Part shown: piece by piece, positions 24,394-31,641 of the stretch | How the letters are laid out: each line of letters starts with the position of its first letter | Position numbering within the stretch: the stretch's first letter is position 1 | Assembly: GCA_002315315.1 (NCBI GenBank) | Contig: DCGT01000012.1 | Location: forward strand, 41,458 to 73,098 | Direction: 5' to 3' | From: Faecalibacterium sp. UBA1771 | GTDB taxonomy: Bacteria > Bacillota > Clostridia > Oscillospirales > Ruminococcaceae | Length of the DNA stretch: 31,641 bases | The notes under the pieces: model-generated | Database searches by the model: none | The model's input: only the letters and a program-made list of their open reading frames with translations | What the model was told of the DNA's origin: nothing | Program-made: the position numbers and the translations under genes

Positions 24394-26766
24394 ATGGATG
24401 CACCTTTAAGATGGATTAAGCAATACTGCGATATCGACACCACCCCCGCCGAATTCGCTTCCAAAATGACAATAGCGGGACAGAAGGTCGAACGCTATTG
24501 GTCGTATGCCGACGAAATCAAAAATGTTGTTGTCGGCAAAATTACACATATCGAAAAGCACCCCGATTCCGACCATCTGCAAATCTGCAGTGTGGATATC
24601 GGAACAAAAAAGCTCGTAATCGTAACCGGCGCCGCCAATGTTAATGAGGGCGATGTCGTTCCCGTTGCACTCGACGGCTCAACGCTGCCCGGCGGCAAAG
24701 AGATACACACAGGTGAGCTGCGCGGAGTAGTCAGCGAGGGTATGATGTGCTCTATCGGCGAGCTTGGTATGACAATACACGATTTCCCCGAATGTATTGA
24801 AAACGGAATAATGATTCTGCCCGCCGACACCCCGCTCGGCGAGGATATCTGCAAGGTTACCGGTCTTGACGACACCGTTGTCGAATTTGAAATTACGCCA
24901 AACCGTCCCGACTGTCTTTGCGTTAGCGGTCTTGCACGCGAAGCCGCCGTTGCCTACGGTGTACCGTTCAATTTCCCCTCCCCGCCCGCTAACGACGCCG
25001 ACGGAGATGTAACCGAGCTTGTTTCGGTCAGCAAGGAAACTCCTAACTGTATGCGATATATGGCGGCGGCAGTCAAAAACGTGCGCGTAAAGCCGTCACC
25101 GATGTGGATGCGCGAGCGTCTGAGAGGGTGCGGCGTTCGCCCCATCAACAACATCGTCGACATTACCAACTATGTAATGCTCGAATACAATCAGCCGATG
25201 CACTCATTTGACGAGCGCAATATCGCCGGTGGCAAAATCGTTATACGACAGGCGCGTGAGGGCGAGGGTATTATGACTCTCGACGGTACCGAACGCAAGC
25301 TAAATCCCTCTATGATGGTAATTGCCGACGCCGAAAAGCCGATAGCGGTTGCGGGTGTTATGGGCGGTGAATTCAGCGGAATTACCGACGATACAAACAC
25401 AGTCATTTTTGAGTCTGCCTGCTTTGACGGTCAGACGGTGCGCTCCGCCGCCAAAGCTCTCGGTATGAGAACCGATGCCTCGTCAAGATACGAAAAGGGA
25501 CTTGACCCCAACAACACCGAGCCGGCACTGCTTCGCGCACTCGAGCTTGTCAAGCTTCTTGACGCCGGCGACGTTATCGGAGGAATCATTGATATCAAGG
25601 ACGAAATCAAGCCAATGCCGATCCTCACGCTCGAGCCGGACAGAATCAACGATTTCCTCGGTATCAAGGTCGACACCGAATTTATGGTAAAAACGCTTCG
25701 CGATTTGGAATTTGCGGTTGATGACAAGCTCAATGTCACCCCGCCGACCTTCCGAGGCGATATCGCCTGTATGAATGATCTTGCCGAGGAGGTTGCCCGC
25801 TTCTACGGCTACAACAACATTCCCAATACGCTTATGAGCGGAGTCGCTACCGCCCGACCGACCGAGCGCCAGCGCTTTGAGCGTGAGCTTAAGGATATCT
25901 GTACCTCGGCGGGACTGTTTGAGATAGAAACACTGCCGTTTATGGGCAAAAAACAGCTTGACGCTCTGCGCATTGCCGATGACTCATACCTTCGCAGTGC
26001 AACAATAATCAGCAACCCGCTCGGTGAGGACACAAGTATGATGAGAACGACTATGCTCCCGTCAATGCTTGACACCCTCGCCCGCAATTACAGCCTGCGC
26101 AACACCAATGTCGCGCTGTTTGAGCTGTCGATAGTTTTCCTGCAGGGCGGTGACAACACCAAATTGCCCGAGGAACGCAAGCACCTTGTCATAGGCAGCT
26201 ATGACGCTCTCGATTTTTACAAGCTCAAGGGAATCATTGAGGATATCTGCAGATACTCTGCCATCGACAATGCCGAATTCAGCCGCCTTACCGACGACCC
26301 GACATATCATCCCGGACGCGCCGCTTTGGTAAGTGCAAACGGTGTCGAATTTGCCCGCATGGGTGAGCTTTATCCCACCGTTTCCGAAAGCTACGGAATT
26401 AAGAGCAGAGTATATGTCGCCGATATTGATATCGAAAAGCTGTTTGAGCTTAAAGGCGAAGAAAAGAAGTTTGTTTCTCTGCCCCGCTTCCCTGCCGTAA
26501 CCCGCGACCTCGCGCTCGTCTGCGACCTCGACACCGAGTCCGGAAGCATCGAAAAGGTAATTAAAAACGCCTGCGGCGATCTGCTTGAAAATATTAAGGT
26601 TTTCGACGTTTATGTCGGAGCCGGTGTTGAAAAGGGCAAAAAGAGCATAGCATACAGTCTTGTACTGCGCGACCGCGAAAAGACCCTCACCGACGATGTT
26701 GTCGACTCCGCCGTAACTCGCGCCCTCAACGAGCTTGCCGCTCTCGGCATTAAGCTCAGAGGCTGA
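24394..26766 (+). CDS. pheT: Phenylalanine--tRNA ligase beta subunit
   Basis: This is the beta subunit of phenylalanyl-tRNA synthetase, 790 residues, which carries tRNA recognition and the editing site. Domains in order are the N-terminal region MDAPLRWIKQYCDI, the EMAP-like tRNA-binding domain (about 40-150), the B3/B4 editing domain (about 210-385; RPINNIVDITNYVMLE and HSFDERNI), the B5 domain (about 400-475), the catalytic-like core, and the C-terminal anticodon-binding FDX-ACB domain (about 700-790; FPAVTRDLALVCD). GGGAGGG precedes the ATG. A strong terminator follows at 26797. Confidence 0.98.
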   Translation: MDAPLRWIKQYCDIDTTPAEFASKMTIAGQKVERYWSYADEIKNVVVGKITHIEKHPDSDHLQICSVDIGTKKLVIVTGAANVNEGDVVPVALDGSTLPGGKEIHTGELRGVVSEGMMCSIGELGMTIHDFPECIENGIMILPADTPLGEDICKVTGLDDTVVEFEITPNRPDCLCVSGLAREAAVAYGVPFNFPSPPANDADGDVTELVSVSKETPNCMRYMAAAVKNVRVKPSPMWMRERLRGCGVRPINNIVDITNYVMLEYNQPMHSFDERNIAGGKIVIRQAREGEGIMTLDGTERKLNPSMMVIADAEKPIAVAGVMGGEFSGITDDTNTVIFESACFDGQTVRSAAKALGMRTDASSRYEKGLDPNNTEPALLRALELVKLLDAGDVIGGIIDIKDEIKPMPILTLEPDRINDFLGIKVDTEFMVKTLRDLEFAVDDKLNVTPPTFRGDIACMNDLAEEVARFYGYNNIPNTLMSGVATARPTERQRFERELKDICTSAGLFEIETLPFMGKKQLDALRIADDSYLRSATIISNPLGEDTSMMRTTMLPSMLDTLARNYSLRNTNVALFELSIVFLQGGDNTKLPEERKHLVIGSYDALDFYKLKGIIEDICRYSAIDNAEFSRLTDDPTYHPGRAALVSANGVEFARMGELYPTVSESYGIKSRVYVADIDIEKLFELKGEEKKFVSLPRFPAVTRDLALVCDLDTESGSIEKVIKNACGDLLENIKVFDVYVGAGVEKGKKSIAYSLVLRDREKTLTDDVVDSAVTRALNELAALGIKLRG

Positions 26767-26796
26767 TTAGTTCGACACACTGTATTAATAATTTGC

Positions 26797-26842
26797 AAAC
26801 AGTATGCCATTCCCGTCTCTCAAGGAATGGCATACTGTTTTT
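26797..26842 (+). terminator. Terminator of pheST
   Basis: A 17-bp perfect stem, AAACAGTATGCCATTCC (26797-26813) with GGAATGGCATACTGTTT (26824-26840), continuing into TTTTT on the plus strand. Confidence 0.92.
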
Positions 26843-26913
26843 GTGCTATACATAACTCAATAAACACCGCAGACAAATATTGAAAGCAAAAACAGGAAAA
26901 ATGTTTTGTAATT

Positions 26914-26950
26914 AAAAGCAGCTTCCTTATGTAAATCGGAAGCTGCTTTT
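26914..26950 (-). terminator. Terminator downstream of the esterase pair
   Basis: A 13-bp perfect stem, AAAAGCAGCTTCC (26914-26926) with GGAAGCTGCTTTT (26938-26950). On the minus strand it continues as TTTTAATT. It can also act on the plus strand as a second stop for pheST. Confidence 0.8.
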
Positions 26951-27016
26951 CAGCGCATTTATTAGGCTTGAGTTTGTCAACTCTTAGTATATATGCTAAA
27001 AGTTATACTAATTGTA

Positions 27017-27838
27017 TTATTCCCAGCCTTTTTGTTTGCGGTATTCGGAGATATATTCAAAAACCTTGGGAATATAGATGTTCCACGAATCCCAATCATG
27101 GAAGCCAGGCTTGGAGTACCATTCGATGTCGATTCCGAGCTGTTTTGCGAACTCGGTAAACTCGATGTTGCCGTCGCGGGTGAAGTCCTGCTCACCCACG
27201 CAGAATTTTATCATAGGCAGGTCGACACCCGCTTTTACGTTCTTTTCGAGCAGCCAATAGATATCCTCATCGGAATTAAGCACCTCGGAGGGATTGTCCT
27301 CATGACCGTAGATATCGCGGAACATAGTATTCGCGCTTGCTCTGCCGGTGCCTGCGGCGTAGTTTCGCAATACCTCAATACCGGGTGATACCGGCACTGC
27401 GATGCAGAATTTCTGCGGGTCAAGCAGCGCAAGCTTCATCGCACCCGCTCCGCCCATCGACATACCGCTTATGAAATTATCCTCTCGGCGACGGGAAATC
27501 GGGAAATGGTTGTAAATATACTCAGGCAGCTCACTGCGGAAATAATCGAGCCAATTCGGACCGTAAACCATATTTGCATAGCTGGAAAGCTGTGCATCGG
27601 GCATTACAACCGCGTAATTATACTTATCGGCGATAACCTGTACCGGCGTGCAGTCGTGCCAATCGGCATAGTTGTCGGTGCCGCCGTGCAGCAACCAAAG
27701 AACAGGCAAAGGCTTTTTATTGCCGAAAAGCTCCGCAAAATCCTCGACTCCGGTATTTACGCCGGTAGGGAGGATAATGCGCACCTGTGTCCAGATACCG
27801 ATTGTTTTTGCATTAAAACGAAGAGTCATTACCGCCAT
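27017..27838 (-). CDS. Alpha/beta-hydrolase esterase (esterase D / tributyrin-esterase-like), second of a pair
   Basis: A 273-residue cytoplasmic serine hydrolase of the esterase D/PF00756 type. It shows LLHGGTDNYADW (oxyanion region), the nucleophile elbow SGMSMGG with Ser127, probable acid Asp218 (CVGEQD) and His247 (GFHDWDSW). The family includes short-chain carboxylester hydrolases such as acetyl- and feruloyl-esterases and tributyrin esterases; substrate is unknown. The ATG follows GGAGGTG, located inside the end of the upstream esterase gene from which it is separated by one base. The two proteins are paralogous but far apart in sequence. Confidence 0.92.
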   Translation of the reverse strand: MAVMTLRFNAKTIGIWTQVRIILPTGVNTGVEDFAELFGNKKPLPVLWLLHGGTDNYADWHDCTPVQVIADKYNYAVVMPDAQLSSYANMVYGPNWLDYFRSELPEYIYNHFPISRRREDNFISGMSMGGAGAMKLALLDPQKFCIAVPVSPGIEVLRNYAAGTGRASANTMFRDIYGHEDNPSEVLNSDEDIYWLLEKNVKAGVDLPMIKFCVGEQDFTRDGNIEFTEFAKQLGIDIEWYSKPGFHDWDSWNIYIPKVFEYISEYRKQKGWE

Positions 27839-27839
27839 A

Positions 27840-28610
27840 TTATTTCACCTCCGGATTCAGAAGCCACGCGAGGAAGCTCTCGATGTACTTGTCCCAAATA
27901 TCATAGGAATGTATTCCCTCGTCGTACAAATCGGTAAGGTCACAGCCGATGGATTTGAACTTTGAGATGGCGCCGGTGACCTGCTTAATGCCGAAATCGT
28001 TGTTGGCGACAAACGACCACATACGCGGGCATCTGCCTTCTGCAACGAGATTTTTCGCCATATACATAAGGTCACCGTCGGTGTTGCGCAGACGGTCGGC
28101 AGATCCGAAGGCACAGGCAAAATCCTTGGGCAAAACATCAAAACCGTCGCTCGCAGTACCGGACAGAATGTTGATGATGTCGAGCGCACCGCCGAATGCT
28201 CCGCAGGCGCAGAACTTGTCGGGATTGTTGAGAGCGAGACGGAACGCGACATAAGCGCCCATCGACGCTCCGCCCGTAAAGTTATCCTCGCGCTTGTCGG
28301 ACAGACACGGAAGCATATAGCGGACAGCGGGAACAAGCTCCTTGTTGACCATTGTCCAATAATTCATACCGTGAACCATATCTTGACCGTGACCGTTGCT
28401 GACCGTCGGCATAACTACGGCGATACCTGCGTTGTCGGCGTAGCGCTCGATTGAGCTTAAACGTGTCCATTCCGTGCAATCGGCATTGGCGCCGTGGAAC
28501 AGCCACAGTGTAGGAATAGGTGTGGAAATCGGCTTGTCAGGAAGCACGATCGAAACTTCCTCATGGAAGTTGAGCGCACCCGAACGGAAATCAAGTTGGA
28601 TAAGTGCCAT
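27840..28610 (-). CDS. Alpha/beta-hydrolase esterase, first of a pair
   Basis: A 256-residue esterase of the same fold as its downstream neighbour: LWLFHGANADCTEW, nucleophile elbow GGASMGAY with Ser116, likely acid Asp205 (VANNDFG) and His234 (GIHSYDIWDKY). Shared positions such as the REDNF block just before the elbow show common ancestry. No signal peptide is present, so it probably acts on imported compounds. It begins after AAAGGAG at good spacing and is first in a two-gene operon with a near-consensus promoter. Substrate unknown. Confidence 0.92.
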   Translation of the reverse strand: MALIQLDFRSGALNFHEEVSIVLPDKPISTPIPTLWLFHGANADCTEWTRLSSIERYADNAGIAVVMPTVSNGHGQDMVHGMNYWTMVNKELVPAVRYMLPCLSDKREDNFTGGASMGAYVAFRLALNNPDKFCACGAFGGALDIINILSGTASDGFDVLPKDFACAFGSADRLRNTDGDLMYMAKNLVAEGRCPRMWSFVANNDFGIKQVTGAISKFKSIGCDLTDLYDEGIHSYDIWDKYIESFLAWLLNPEVK

Positions 28611-28622
28611 AATAACTCCTTT

Positions 28623-28672
28623 CGGAATATCTTAATTTTAGTAAATATGAATATATTATAACCGATATTCCG
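28623..28672. repeat. Split inverted repeat around the esterase promoter (putative operator)
   Basis: Perfect 9-bp arms CGGAATATC (28623-28631) and GATATTCCG (28664-28672), separated by 32 bases. One arm lies in the spacer between -35 and -10; the other lies in the leader just before the ribosome binding site. The centre-to-centre distance of 41 bp is close to four helical turns. Confidence 0.5.
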
Positions 28673-28683
28673 TATTTCGTCAA
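28655..28683 (-). promoter_or_regulatory. Promoter of the esterase operon
   Basis: Minus strand: -35 TTGACG (28678-28683), 17-base spacer, -10 TATAAT (28655-28660), giving an approximately 40-base leader. Confidence 0.8.
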
Positions 28684-29134
28684 ACCTTGTTTTCGCGTAA
28701 ATTACTGCTTCCCTACTGCAAAAAAGATTTTTACAATATTGAATTTTGCTTCCTATCGTTGCAAAGTGATAGGCTATATTACACACTGATAAAATAAATA
28801 TGATATTGTCGGATGCGTACAGTTAATAATATCCATTTTTTATCATATAAAACGATAAGTTTGATTAATAATCGTATCTCCATGTCATCATTTATATACC
28901 TTATCCTTACAGACGTCTGTCAAACGTTTATTTCATCGTTACACAATGAAGGTACAAAAACAGCGGCACTCCGATGCACCCTGCGCCGTTGCAAAAATAT
29001 GCATCGTTGTATAATGGCGTTGAGGGCGAGCACTCCGTCATCGTTTTATAAGTCGCGATATTACGCCGTATTTTATCCGATTTAAGCGGTTATTCAGCTC
29101 TCTTTATTTTATATATGATGAATAATATACGATG
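28684..29134. other. Gene-free AT-rich region between the esterases and the dual-HTH regulator
   Basis: About 450 bases without a believable gene: the open frames here lack ribosome binding sites and code for nothing recognisable. It holds a perfect 12-bp palindrome ACAGACGTCTGT (28909-28920) directly followed by AAACGTTT (also palindromic), a TATAAT near 29017 without a good -35, and a repeated GCACTCCG. A small RNA or operator region is possible but not shown. Confidence 0.4.
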
Positions 29135-29163
29135 TTGACATTTTGCTGACAAAGCATTATTCT
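29135..29163 (+). promoter_or_regulatory. Promoter of the dual-HTH regulator gene
   Basis: -35 TTGACA (29135-29140), 17-base spacer, -10 TATTCT (29158-29163). A better TATAAT (29164-29169) overlaps it but has no well-placed -35. Confidence 0.55.
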
Positions 29164-29191
29164 TATAATAGAAGTAAATGAGGAGGCTGTT

Positions 29192-30385
29192 ATAAATTAC
29201 CTGACCGCAAAGGAAGCTGCCGAAAAATGGCAGATAACTCCGAGAAGAGTCGTGATGCTTGCATCGCAGGGGCGAATATACGGCGCTGTTTTAAAGGGCA
29301 AGAGCTGGCTTATTCCCGAGAACGCCGCCAAACCCGCCGATGAGCGCAGAAAACAGTCTACCAGCGACCCGTCGGAATATTTCTTCCCGCTTGTTTCCTA
29401 TTCCGTCAACTCCTCATACCCCGTCGACCGGCTGAGCGCAAACGAGCAGGCGCAGTATGAGACCTACAAGCTGTTTGAGTCGGGCAATTATGAGGAGTGC
29501 TACCGCAAATCAAAGTATTTTTACAACAGCTCCGAAAACCGCTGCCTTCGTTTAGGCTCGCTGTATAATCTGTATTATTCCTGCGTGGTGCTTCACAAAT
29601 ACGAGGAGGCCAACCGCGTGAAGGTGCTTTTGCTGAGTATGAGCACCGAGTTCACCGAGCACAGGGAGGAAATTGCTCTGATAGGGCAGGAGCTGGAGAT
29701 TTTCAAAGAAAATAGCCGAAGAATCAGCGGCGGAGTAAGCTATAACCCGCTGGTCGAAATGTCGGACGGCGCTCTTGCCTTTATATCCGAATACAGCACG
29801 TACAGCGACCTGGTGTCATTTAAATTAGGTCAAAAGCACATCAACATTCCCCTGCACGAAATCAACTGCATAAATCTCGAACGCGCCGGCTATGACTCGG
29901 TTGCCATGCTCAGTCATTTCCTCCTTTCGGTAATGTATATTACGGTTGACAATTCCGAAGCTGAGCAATATCATCTGAAAAAAGCATTTGAGCTGGCGTT
30001 TAAAAACAACGAGCTGACCACCGTCGCTATGTTTATCTCCTATATACCGGACGTCGCATTCAGAGTATTAAAGGAGTATTTCCCGGACAAAAAGGAAAAA
30101 TTCACCGATTTAGTCGAGATTACCTCATCCGCCCACACCGGCTATCTCGAATATTGCGGCAATGTGACTATGCTGTCCAAAATGACGCCAAGCGACTATC
30201 GGTTTGTTTCCTACTGTCTGCACAACGACACAATAGCGAGAATTTCCGAGCTGGAGGGTCTCTCCGAATCGGCGGTCAAGCATCGTCTCACGGCACTGTA
30301 CAAAAAGATAGGCGTTGCCGGCAAAAAGGAGCTGACGGACAGTTATTCGTCGACCATCTACGATTTCTCCTCCGGTTGCGAATAA
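29192..30385 (+). CDS. Putative transcriptional regulator with N-terminal HTH and C-terminal LuxR-type HTH
   Basis: About 397 residues. The N-terminus (about 1-50) reads NYLTAKEAAEKWQITPRRV then a wing-like GRIYGAVLKGKSWLIPENA, the pattern of small excisionase/MerR-like HTH domains. The C-terminus (about 331-381) has the LuxR-type HTH: ISELEGLSESAVKHRLTALY and KKIGVAGKKEL. The middle is helical and TPR-like. No ATG, GTG or TTG precedes the N-terminal domain in frame; a strong AGGAGG (29181-29186) is placed for the ATA at 29192, so either ATA starts translation or an ATG was mutated. The first conventional start, GTG 29252, would cut the domain in half. Targets unknown; the gene stands alone. 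Confidence 0.75.
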   Translation: MNYLTAKEAAEKWQITPRRVVMLASQGRIYGAVLKGKSWLIPENAAKPADERRKQSTSDPSEYFFPLVSYSVNSSYPVDRLSANEQAQYETYKLFESGNYEECYRKSKYFYNSSENRCLRLGSLYNLYYSCVVLHKYEEANRVKVLLLSMSTEFTEHREEIALIGQELEIFKENSRRISGGVSYNPLVEMSDGALAFISEYSTYSDLVSFKLGQKHINIPLHEINCINLERAGYDSVAMLSHFLLSVMYITVDNSEAEQYHLKKAFELAFKNNELTTVAMFISYIPDVAFRVLKEYFPDKKEKFTDLVEITSSAHTGYLEYCGNVTMLSKMTPSDYRFVSYCLHNDTIARISELEGLSESAVKHRLTALYKKIGVAGKKELTDSYSSTIYDFSSGCE

Positions 30386-30442
30386 CGGCTCCTTGTCAAA
30401 GCAGTCATTTTTTGCCTTTAAAAGTATACACCGACGCAAAAA

Positions 30443-30476
30443 GCGGCAGACCCGAAAAGAGTCTGCCGCCGTTTTT
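30443..30476. terminator. Bidirectional terminator between the regulator and the isomerase gene
   Basis: A 9-bp GC-rich stem GCGGCAGAC (30443-30451) with GTCTGCCGC (30461-30469). It is followed by CGTTTTTT on the plus strand and TTTTTGCG on the minus strand. Confidence 0.9.
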
Positions 30477-30502
30477 TGTGATTATTTCGTAATGCTCCCG
30501 AA

Positions 30503-31641
30503 TCAGCCGTTAAAAACGTTCTCCTGCGGATAAGGCAGAGAAGCGGGCTGATTGTAGGCGATATCCTGTACGCCGAAGTACTTGAGGACCTCAAAGAGGT
30601 ACTTGCCGCAGTGAGCGAACGCAACGGCGCCGTGATGCGGATAGCGCTTGCCGATGAGGACATGGCGATAGAATCTGCCCATTTCCTTAATGGCAAATAC
30701 ACCGATGCCTCCGAAGGAGCGGGTAGCTACCGGCAAAACCTCACCCTCTGCGATATAAGCGTGAAGGGTGGTATCGGGAGCCGACTGCAATCTGTAGAAG
30801 GTGATCTTACCCGGAGCGATGTCCCCGTTCAGGGTACCGCGGGTAAAGTCGGGGTCGCCGGTCTCCAGTAGGCGGTGCATGATCAGCTGATAGGAAAGCT
30901 TACCGTCAGCCAGCTTTTTCATAGAGGTATTGCCGCAATGGAAGCCCATGAAGGTATCGGTATGCTCATAGGGGAACTTGCCCCGAATATCCTCTTCATA
31001 GAGATCACGCGGCACCGAGTTATTGATATCCAGCAGGGTCACCAGATCACCCGACACGCAAAGACCGAGATATTCCGAAAGAGCGCCGTAAATATCCACC
31101 TCGCAGGACACTGGAATACCCTTGCTCATCAGGTGGGAATTGACATAGCAGGGTTCAAAGCCAAATTCCTTCGGGAAGGCCGGCCAGCACTTATCGGCAA
31201 AGGCAACATATTCGCTGGCACCCTTGTGTGCCTCCGCCCAATCCAGAAGGGTCAGTTCAAACTCGGCCATCTTCAGAAGGAAGTCGGGATAGGTGTTGCC
31301 CTTGCTGCCCAGTTCTTCTGCCATTTCTTCGGCAATCTTCTGTGCTCTGGGGTCTCCCATATGGGCTTTGTAGGAAAGCTGCATATCCAGCTCGGAGTTT
31401 TCCTCAATTTCCACACCCAGATCATAAAGCGCCTTGATCGGAGCATTGCAGGCAAAGAAATCAGCAGGACGGGGACCGAAGGTGATGATCTTCAGCTTTT
31501 TCAGACCGATCAAGGCTGTGGCAACCGGCATAAACTCAGCAATCAGCGCGGCACCCTCTTTTGCCGTAACCACCGGATATTCGGGAATAAATGCCTTGAT
31601 CCTTCGAAGCCCCAGATTATAGGAGCAGTTCAGCATACCGC
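30503..31641 (-). CDS. L-fucose/L-arabinose isomerase family protein, partial
   Basis: The last 379 or so codons of a sugar-isomerase-fold protein; the frame is open through the right edge, so the N-terminus (probably around 100 residues) is outside the window. ITFGPRPADFFACNAPIKALYDLGVEIEENSELD and the C-terminal GFHCGNTSMKKL, APGKITFYRLQ and HHGAVAFAHCGKYLFEVLKYFG resemble proteins named L-fucose isomerase or fucose-isomerase-like in gut Firmicutes. These interconvert aldoses and ketoses, but many family members have untested substrates. It converges on the regulator gene across a shared terminator. The apparent ATG at 31634-31636 is internal. Confidence 0.8.
   Translation of the reverse strand, partial: GMLNCSYNLGLRRIKAFIPEYPVVTAKEGAALIAEFMPVATALIGLKKLKIITFGPRPADFFACNAPIKALYDLGVEIEENSELDMQLSYKAHMGDPRAQKIAEEMAEELGSKGNTYPDFLLKMAEFELTLLDWAEAHKGASEYVAFADKCWPAFPKEFGFEPCYVNSHLMSKGIPVSCEVDIYGALSEYLGLCVSGDLVTLLDINNSVPRDLYEEDIRGKFPYEHTDTFMGFHCGNTSMKKLADGKLSYQLIMHRLLETGDPDFTRGTLNGDIAPGKITFYRLQSAPDTTLHAYIAEGEVLPVATRSFGGIGVFAIKEMGRFYRHVLIGKRYPHHGAVAFAHCGKYLFEVLKYFGVQDIAYNQPASLPYPQENVFNG

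Noticed and set aside
28960..29060. Possible small RNA gene (TATAAT near 29017, repeated GCACTCCG)
   Set aside because: No well-spaced -35 box and no convincing terminator after it.
28813..29085. 90-codon plus-strand open frame
   Set aside because: No ribosome binding site, AT-rich and low-complexity composition, no recognisable motif; likely chance.

Overview
The window looks like chromosome of an anaerobic, endospore-forming member of the Clostridia, probably Oscillospirales/Ruminococcaceae-like and of roughly even base composition. This is an inference from: a fused IspH-ribosomal-S1 gene, sporulation genes (spoIVB, dpaA, dpaB), a four-subunit ferredoxin-dependent 2-oxoacid oxidoreductase, T-box leaders, and strong AGGAGG ribosome binding sites. 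I see no prophage, insertion sequence, CRISPR array, tRNA or rRNA. Most of the window is core chromosome, with a more accessory right end.

Layout. (1) 1-3482, minus: the start of a type B carboxylesterase cut by the left edge, then a compact korD-vorB-korB-korC operon. (2) 3554-5605, minus: a MinD/ParA-like ATPase with its own promoter, and spoIVB behind a promoter resembling the forespore sigma-F/sigma-G type. (3) 5738-11171, minus: an operon of murR/rpiR-type regulator, BaiN-like flavoprotein, cmk, plsC and ispH-S1, with overlapping or nearly touching genes. (4) 11264-12621, minus: dpaA-dpaB for dipicolinate. (5) 12842-14658, plus: a T-box leader driving a sodium:solute symporter. (6) 14707-16076, minus: a decayed GNAT acetyltransferase and the lipoprotein ApbE. 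(7) 16272-17648, plus: murC. (8) 17760-19788, minus: an FAD oxidoreductase overlapping a membrane-anchored family 2 glycosyltransferase. (9) 20018-22917, minus: acpS, nnr, a lipoprotein and an ndoA/mazF-type toxin without an adjacent antitoxin. (10) 23047-26842, plus: a phenylalanine T-box (UUC specifier) followed by pheS and pheT. (11) 27017-28683, minus: two tandem alpha/beta-hydrolase esterases behind one strong promoter with a split inverted repeat. (12) 28684-30476: a long gene-free stretch, then a plus-strand regulator with a DNA-binding domain at each end and an apparent AUA start. (13) 30503-31641, minus: most of an L-fucose/L-arabinose isomerase-like protein, cut by the right edge.

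How it fits together. The 2-oxoacid oxidoreductase makes acyl-CoA and reduced ferredoxin from deaminated amino acids. The cmk-plsC-ispH operon and the acpS operon supply nucleotide, phospholipid, isoprenoid and acyl-carrier functions. murC acts in peptidoglycan synthesis. spoIVB and dpaAB act late in sporulation. The two T-boxes tie a transporter and phenylalanyl-tRNA synthetase to tRNA charging. I did not find a clearly new multi-gene system. The best candidates for a second look are the dual-HTH regulator with its odd start, the T-box-controlled symporter, the split operator at the esterase pair, and the FAD oxidoreductase/glycosyltransferase pair.
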